DNA of 8,589 nucleotides from Bacillota bacterium (GTDB lineage: Bacteria > Bacillota > Clostridia > Christensenellales > CALWSW01), in the NCBI GenBank assembly GCA_023402915.1, contig JAEYFO010000341.1, positions 1-8,589 of the forward strand, written 5' to 3'. Below, one piece after another: positions 5,827 through 8,589 of this stretch. Under the pieces are notes generated by a model, which was given only the letters and a program-made list of their open reading frames with translations, did not search any database and had not been told where the DNA came from. The first letter of the stretch is position 1. The number at the start of each line of letters is the position of its first letter. A program made the translations under genes and the position numbers.

Positions 5827-6738
5827 TCACTCCCCCACCCTGATCTCCCCGCTCTCGAGCAGCGCTTTGAGCGCCTCCACGGCGGCCTGATCGAACTGCT
5901 CCGGCGCGCCGGAGAGCACGGCGAGCGCCTGTTCGACGGCCCTGGCCCGGCTGTAGGGGCGGGTGCTGGTCATGGCGTCGAACACGTCGGCCACGGCGAT
6001 GATGCGCGCTTCGGGCGGGATGGCGTCGTCCTTGAGGCCGTGGGGATAGCCCGTGCCGTCCAGCCGCTCGTGGTGGCTTTCGGCGATGGCGGCGATCTCC
6101 GGGCCGAACTTCGGCTCGAGCAGGCGGCGGCTGTCGATGGGGTGGCGGCGCATGAGCGCAAATTCTTCGTCCGTGAGCGCGCCGGGTTTGTTGAGCACTT
6201 CGTTGGGCACGAAAAATTTGCCCACGTCGTGAAACAGCGCCGCAACGGTCAGCCGCTCGATGGACTGCGCGGAGGTGTGCAGCTTTTTGGAAATGGCGAG
6301 GGAATACTCCATCACCCGCTTGCCGTGGCCGTAGGTGTATTTGTCCTTTTGATCGACCTGTTCGAGCAGATCGTTCAGGTCGCTTTGAAAGCTGTAAAGC
6401 TGGTCGAACACCGGCTGCGTGGCAAAGTAGAGCATCTTGAGCAGGCCGTCGTTTTTCAGGCGCACCTCCTGCCCGAGACCGTGGACGTGCATCGTGTCCC
6501 CGGCCCGGAGAAGGACGGGGCCTTCGGGCAGCTCAACCACCACTTCGCCTTCGACGACATAGAAAAATTCCGTCAGGTCCGGGTCGTCGCCCGGCGAGAT
6601 CCACATCACGGAGCCGGGCTGGACGGTTTGAAGCATCAGCTCCGCGTCGCCGCTGCGCAGCAGCAGTTCGAGCACGGAATCCTTTGTCCGCAGACTGGTC
6701 AGGCGCGTGGCTGCCGGCTGGATGAAAAACCCCTTCAT
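5827..6738 (-). CDS. Cupin/HD-GYP fusion, predicted cyclic-di-GMP phosphodiesterase
   Basis: A 303-residue cytoplasmic protein with no signal peptide or membrane segment. Residues about 30-105 form a cupin-like barrel (TEFFYVVEGEVVVELPEGPVL, then LLRAGDTMHVH). The first cupin motif lacks its usual HxH (the position reads DPDLTE) though E57 is kept, and H84 and H86 sit in the second motif, so it looks more like a sensor than an enzyme. A linker around 108-132 may be a short coiled helix. Residues about 133-295 are an HD-GYP domain with H138, HDVGK (170-174), H199, HHERLDGTGYP (222-232), D251 and RPYS (260-263), the full metal-binding set plus the GYP signature. Such domains hydrolyse cyclic-di-GMP to pGpG or GMP. 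The start at 6738 follows AAAGGA with a long spacer of about 10 bases, so translation may be modest. It is divergent from the small exported protein at 7005. The ligand of the cupin part is unknown. Confidence 0.9.
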   Translation of the reverse strand: MKGFFIQPAATRLTSLRTKDSVLELLLRSGDAELMLQTVQPGSVMWISPGDDPDLTEFFYVVEGEVVVELPEGPVLLRAGDTMHVHGLGQEVRLKNDGLLKMLYFATQPVFDQLYSFQSDLNDLLEQVDQKDKYTYGHGKRVMEYSLAISKKLHTSAQSIERLTVAALFHDVGKFFVPNEVLNKPGALTDEEFALMRRHPIDSRRLLEPKFGPEIAAIAESHHERLDGTGYPHGLKDDAIPPEARIIAVADVFDAMTSTRPYSRARAVEQALAVLSGAPEQFDQAAVEALKALLESGEIRVGE

Positions 6739-6748
6739 CAGTCAACGA

Positions 6749-6778
6749 TCCTTTCAAGCGAAAGCGGCGCAGCGCCGC
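6749..6778 (-). promoter_or_regulatory. Leader hairpins overlapping the HD-GYP ribosome binding site
   Basis: In the minus-strand leader, GCGGCG/CGCCGC (6764-6778, three-base loop) is followed directly by CTTTC/GAAAG (6751-6764, four-base loop). The second stem includes part of the AAAGGA ribosome binding site, so it could limit translation of the HD-GYP gene. The two stems touch at one base and would compete or stack. Confidence 0.35.
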
Positions 6779-6834
6779 CGGGTTCGTAAAAAAGCGAAAG
6801 ATACAGGAAAAAATACAAAAAATGTCTTTGTTTT

Positions 6835-6863
6835 ATAGTAGCCTGTCCGCGCGGGTTTGTCAA
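6835..6863 (-). promoter_or_regulatory. Near-consensus promoter of the cupin/HD-GYP gene
   Basis: On the minus strand TTGACA (complement of 6858-6863) and TACTAT (complement of 6835-6840) are exactly 17 bases apart. The transcript would begin near 6828 and carry a leader of about 90 bases. Confidence 0.7.
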
Positions 6864-6887
6864 ACGGGATACGGGAGGTTCGAGTCT

Positions 6888-6923
6888 CAAATCTAAAAAA
6901 ATATGAAGGGGAATCGAGATTTG
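6888..6923. promoter_or_regulatory. Inverted repeat between two divergent promoters, candidate operator
   Basis: CAAATCT (6888-6894) and AGATTTG (6917-6923) are perfect inverted copies separated by 22 bases. The right arm ends one base before the -35 box at 6925. It lies between the HD-GYP promoter and the promoter of the exported protein. A looping or spaced-dimer site is possible; the short arms allow chance. Confidence 0.3.
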
Positions 6924-6924
6924 T

Positions 6925-6953
6925 TTGACCGGTTTGGAGGAGAATGCTATAAT
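6925..6953 (+). promoter_or_regulatory. Strong extended -10 promoter of the small exported protein
   Basis: TTGACC (6925-6930) and TATAAT (6948-6953) are 17 bases apart, and TG at 6945-6946 gives an extended -10. This is the best promoter match in the window and predicts strong constitutive expression unless repressed. Confidence 0.8.
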
Positions 6954-7004
6954 GAAAGAAAATAACGTTCGGAAGAGAAAAACAGTCTTTGAGGAGGAAT
7001 GAGC

Positions 7005-7370
7005 ATGAAACGGAACATCGCCTTGCTGCTGGTCTGCTCCCTGCTGGCGACCGTGCTTTTTGGCGCGACGGCGCTGGCGGCGGAAGGCCCGGCGGCAGTG
7101 AAGGCAGGCAATTCCAATTATGAAAAGGGCGTCGCCATTGTGGATGAGGCCAACGCGCAGATCGCGCAGGTGGTGCGTGAAGCGCAAAACAGCAGGTTCC
7201 CGTTCACCGGGCTGTTGATCGCGTCCGTCGTCGTGCGCACGGAGCTGATCGCAAAGACCGCCATGGTGCGCGCCAGAATGTGCGGCGTGAAGGTGATCTG
7301 CGTGTATGAAACGGTCGTCATTCGCGGCCGGGAAGTGCGGATCGATCCGCTCAAAGTGGTCACGGTGTAA
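7005..7370 (+). CDS. Small exported protein of unknown function
   Basis: A 121-residue protein with a clear signal peptide: MKRN, then a hydrophobic core (IALLLVCSLLATVLFGA), then ALA at 23-25 before AEG, a signal peptidase I site. The mature part of about 96 residues has a helical first half (NYEKGVAIVDEANAQIAQVVREAQ) and a beta-rich, basic second half with two cysteines (C93, C99) in RMCGVKVICVYETVVIRGREVRIDPLKVV. No known domain is recognised. The start at 7005 is preferred to the ATG at 6999 because GGAGG (6993-6997) is 7 bases from it and only one from the earlier one. It has a strong promoter at 6925-6953 and its own terminator at 7393-7425, so it is transcribed alone. Its divergence from the HD-GYP gene hints at shared regulation, but nothing in the protein itself shows a link. 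Confidence 0.8.
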   Translation: MKRNIALLLVCSLLATVLFGATALAAEGPAAVKAGNSNYEKGVAIVDEANAQIAQVVREAQNSRFPFTGLLIASVVVRTELIAKTAMVRARMCGVKVICVYETVVIRGREVRIDPLKVVTV

Positions 7371-7392
7371 CCGTGTGTTTGTCCAGCGAAAG

Positions 7393-7425
7393 CAGCTGCC
7401 GGCAGTTCCGGCGGCTGTTTTTTTT
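7393..7425 (+). terminator. Rho-independent terminator of the exported-protein gene
   Basis: CAGCTGCCGG (7393-7402) pairs with CCGGCGGCTG (7408-7417), with one T-G wobble and loop CAGTT, followed by eight Ts (7418-7425). It lies 22 bases after the stop codon. Confidence 0.92.
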
Positions 7426-7603
7426 GATGCGGGGAGCGGTCCGAAAAAGCGGGCAGGGCGCGAAAGGGCCGCGTTTTGAAAAATTTTGAAAAAGAAGTGG
7501 AAAACAGGAGAAAGACAGTGCGGGGGATTTTGAAACGCCGGAGGGAAACGTTTGAAACGGTGCGAAGATCCTGCCCTTTCTGCCCTGCGTGGAAAAGGGG
7601 CGC
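7426..7603. other. Gene-free interval upstream of the ACT/UPF0210 operon
   Basis: This and the leader to 7721 make nearly 300 bases without a convincing gene. A 38-codon GTG reading frame (7518-7634) was considered and rejected. GGGCAGGGCG near 7451 and CTGCCCTGCG near 7580 are roughly complementary and might pair over a long distance. No recognised riboswitch fold is seen. Confidence 0.45.
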
Positions 7604-7632
7604 TTGCGCCGGGGAGACAGACACGATACAAT
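7604..7632 (+). promoter_or_regulatory. Probable promoter of the ACT/UPF0210 operon
   Basis: TTGCGC (7604-7609) and TACAAT (7627-7632) are 17 bases apart. The -35 box is only a moderate match. The start would be near 7639, inside the 12-base tandem repeats, giving a leader of about 80 bases. Confidence 0.55.
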
Positions 7633-7668
7633 AAGGAAAACACAAGGGAAAGCACAAAGGAAAACACA
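7633..7668 (+). repeat. Three tandem 12-base repeats at the start of the ACT operon transcript
   Basis: Units AAGGAAAACACA (7633-7644), AGGGAAAGCACA (7645-7656) and AAGGAAAACACA (7657-7668) lie head to tail. Units one and three are identical; unit two differs at two positions. They directly follow the -10 box and cover the predicted transcription start and early leader. The array is too short and lacks spacers, so it is not CRISPR. Confidence 0.8.
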
Positions 7669-7721
7669 GGCGCAAGTGCTGCCCGTGTGCTGGAAATTCC
7701 GACGCAGCAGGAGGTTTTTCG

Positions 7722-7997
7722 ATGAAAAGAGCAATCGTGACCGTCGTTGGCGACGACCGTGTGGGCATCATTGCCGCCGTGTCCGCCCGGCTTTCGCAGT
7801 ACAACATCAATATTCTCGACATCACCCAGACCATCATGAAGGAAGAGGTGTTCGTCATGCTGGCGCTGGTGGACATTGCGGGGGCGAACGTTCCCTTCCA
7901 CGAGGTGCGCGAAGGGCTTTCCGAGCTGGGGCAGTCCATGGGCTTGTCCATCCGCATCCAGCGTGAGGACATTTTCAACTCCATGCATAAGGTCTGA
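7722..7997 (+). CDS. ACT-domain protein (UPF0237 type)
   Basis: A 91-residue protein that is a single ACT domain. The N-terminal [25 protein letters not shown] is the first strand, the glycine-containing ligand loop (GDDRVGI) and first helix. [11 protein letters not shown] and [11 protein letters not shown] give strands two and three, and [17 protein letters not shown] is the second helix, followed by [19 protein letters not shown] domains bind small ligands, commonly amino acids, and usually act as dimers. The length and ending match the UPF0237 family, which is typically encoded next to UPF0210 as here. GGAGG (7710-7714) is 7 bases before the ATG. The next gene starts 11 bases after the stop, so the two are almost certainly co-transcribed. 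The ligand and the reason for the pairing are unknown; a glycine-cleavage-type regulator (GcvR-like) resemblance is only distant. Confidence 0.93.
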   Translation: MKRAIVTVVGDDRVGIIAAVSARLSQYNINILDITQTIMKEEVFVMLALVDIAGANVPFHEVREGLSELGQSMGLSIRIQREDIFNSMHKV

Positions 7998-8008
7998 GGA
8001 GAACGGCC

Positions 8009-8589
8009 ATGGCAACGATGAATCCGCAGGAAATCCTTGAAACCATCCGCATGATCGACCAGGAGAATCTGGACATCCGGACGATCACCATGGGCATCTC
8101 GCTGCGCGACTGCGTGAGCGAATCCATGGGGCGGCTGTGCGAAAAAATTTATGACAAGATCTGCTTCATGGCGCGGGATCTGGTGCGAACGGGCCGCGAC
8201 ATCGAAGAGGAATTCGGCATTCCCATCGTCAACAAGCGCATTTCCGTCACGCCTGTTTCCATGATCGCCGAGGGGGCGGAGGCGAAGGATTACGTGCCCA
8301 TTGCCCGGGCGCTGGATCGGGCGGCCAAAGAAGTGGGCGTGAACTTTATCGGCGGTTTTTCCGCGCTCGTTCACAAGGGCTGCACGAAGGGCGACCGCAT
8401 TTTGATGGACTCCATCGCGGAAGCGCTGGCCACGACGGAATACGTCTGCACTTCCGTCAACGTGGGCACGACGAAAGCGGGCATCAACATGGACGCAGTG
8501 GCGCAGATGGGCCGGGTAATCTGCGACGCGGCGGCGCGCACGGCGGACAGAGACGGTCTGGCCGCGGCGAAGCTGGTGGTGTTCTGCAA
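8009..8589 (+). CDS. UPF0210 / DUF711 'PFL family' protein, 5' part only
   Basis: The first 193 codons of a longer gene that runs off the window with no stop. Family members are usually about 450 residues, so more than half is missing. Recognisable segments are [20 protein letters not shown] (11-30) with SLRDC after it, KIYDKI (46-51), [19 protein letters not shown] (71-89), [19 protein letters not shown] (111-129), [20 protein letters not shown] (142-161) and AKLVVFC (187-193), all typical of UPF0210. The family resembles glycyl-radical pyruvate formate-lyase only in name and distant fold; no biochemical role is established that I know of. GAGGAG (7996-8001) is 7 bases before the ATG at 8009; an ATG at 8018 (MNPQEIL) is an alternative start. 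It follows the ACT gene by 11 bases, the usual arrangement, so the ACT protein may control or partner it. Confidence 0.93.
   Translation, partial: MATMNPQEILETIRMIDQENLDIRTITMGISLRDCVSESMGRLCEKIYDKICFMARDLVRTGRDIEEEFGIPIVNKRISVTPVSMIAEGAEAKDYVPIARALDRAAKEVGVNFIGGFSALVHKGCTKGDRILMDSIAEALATTEYVCTSVNVGTTKAGINMDAVAQMGRVICDAAARTADRDGLAAAKLVVFC

Noticed and set aside
5443..6789. A 448-codon plus-strand frame opposite the HD-GYP gene
   Set aside because: It is the complement shadow of a gene with full catalytic motifs, begins inside a terminator hairpin and has no ribosome binding site.
6739..6834. Cyclic-di-GMP riboswitch in the HD-GYP leader
   Set aside because: The leader is about 90 bases and shows only simple hairpins; no conserved core of either known cyclic-di-GMP riboswitch class was recognised.
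7518..7634. A 38-codon GTG frame containing CPFC, preceded by AGGAG
   Set aside because: It overlaps the predicted promoter of the ACT operon, has no promoter of its own and is short enough to arise by chance.
7633..7668. CRISPR array
   Set aside because: The 12-base units have no spacers and there are only three; this is a simple tandem repeat.
6738..8374. Two long overlapping minus-strand frames (6738-8015 and 7118-8374)
   Set aside because: They run through a terminator, promoters and three plus-strand genes, and encode H/R/F/S-rich sequence without a domain.
8371..8589. Minus-strand frame at the right edge
   Set aside because: It is antisense to the UPF0210 gene, which has strong family motifs.

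Overview
The window reads as chromosomal DNA of a GC-rich Firmicute, probably a gut-type member of the Clostridia. Ribosome binding sites are strong GGAGG types, promoters are of the vegetative TTGACA/TATAAT type, several terminators are GC-stem plus T-run, and there is a Big_2/SH3 surface protein. The assignment is inferred from these features and not from any search.

Layout. (1) 5-787, minus: undecaprenyl-diphosphatase UppP, complete. (2) About 930-2390: an AT-rich island in otherwise GC-rich DNA. An Xre-like regulator (minus) is divergent from a two-gene operon (plus) encoding a small single-pass membrane protein and a 59-residue zinc-ribbon protein. The divergent control region has a near-consensus promoter and two palindromes, and the operon ends in an 11-bp stem-loop. 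(3) 2695-5343, plus: an 882-residue exported protein with five Ig-like Big_2 repeats and a C-terminal SH3-like domain, with its own promoter and terminator. (4) 5459-5826: no gene, but hairpins, one of which probably terminates the next gene. (5) 5827-6738, minus: a cupin/HD-GYP fusion, a predicted cyclic-di-GMP phosphodiesterase. It is divergent from (6) 7005-7370, plus, a small exported protein of unknown function; both promoters are near consensus and lie back to back. (7) 7722-7997 and 8009-8589, plus: an ACT-domain protein followed by the start of a UPF0210 (DUF711, 'PFL family') protein that runs off the window. These two form an operon.

How they relate. UppP recycles the undecaprenyl carrier used for cell-wall synthesis. 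The Big_2/SH3 protein is likely displayed at the cell surface. The HD-GYP protein would lower cyclic-di-GMP in response to whatever its cupin domain senses. The ACT/UPF0210 pair is a conserved neighbourhood of unknown role. The AT-rich regulator/membrane/zinc-ribbon cassette is the most likely acquired part and the best candidate for an undescribed module. Nothing visible proves mobility: no integrase, transposase, tRNA or flanking direct repeat was found.
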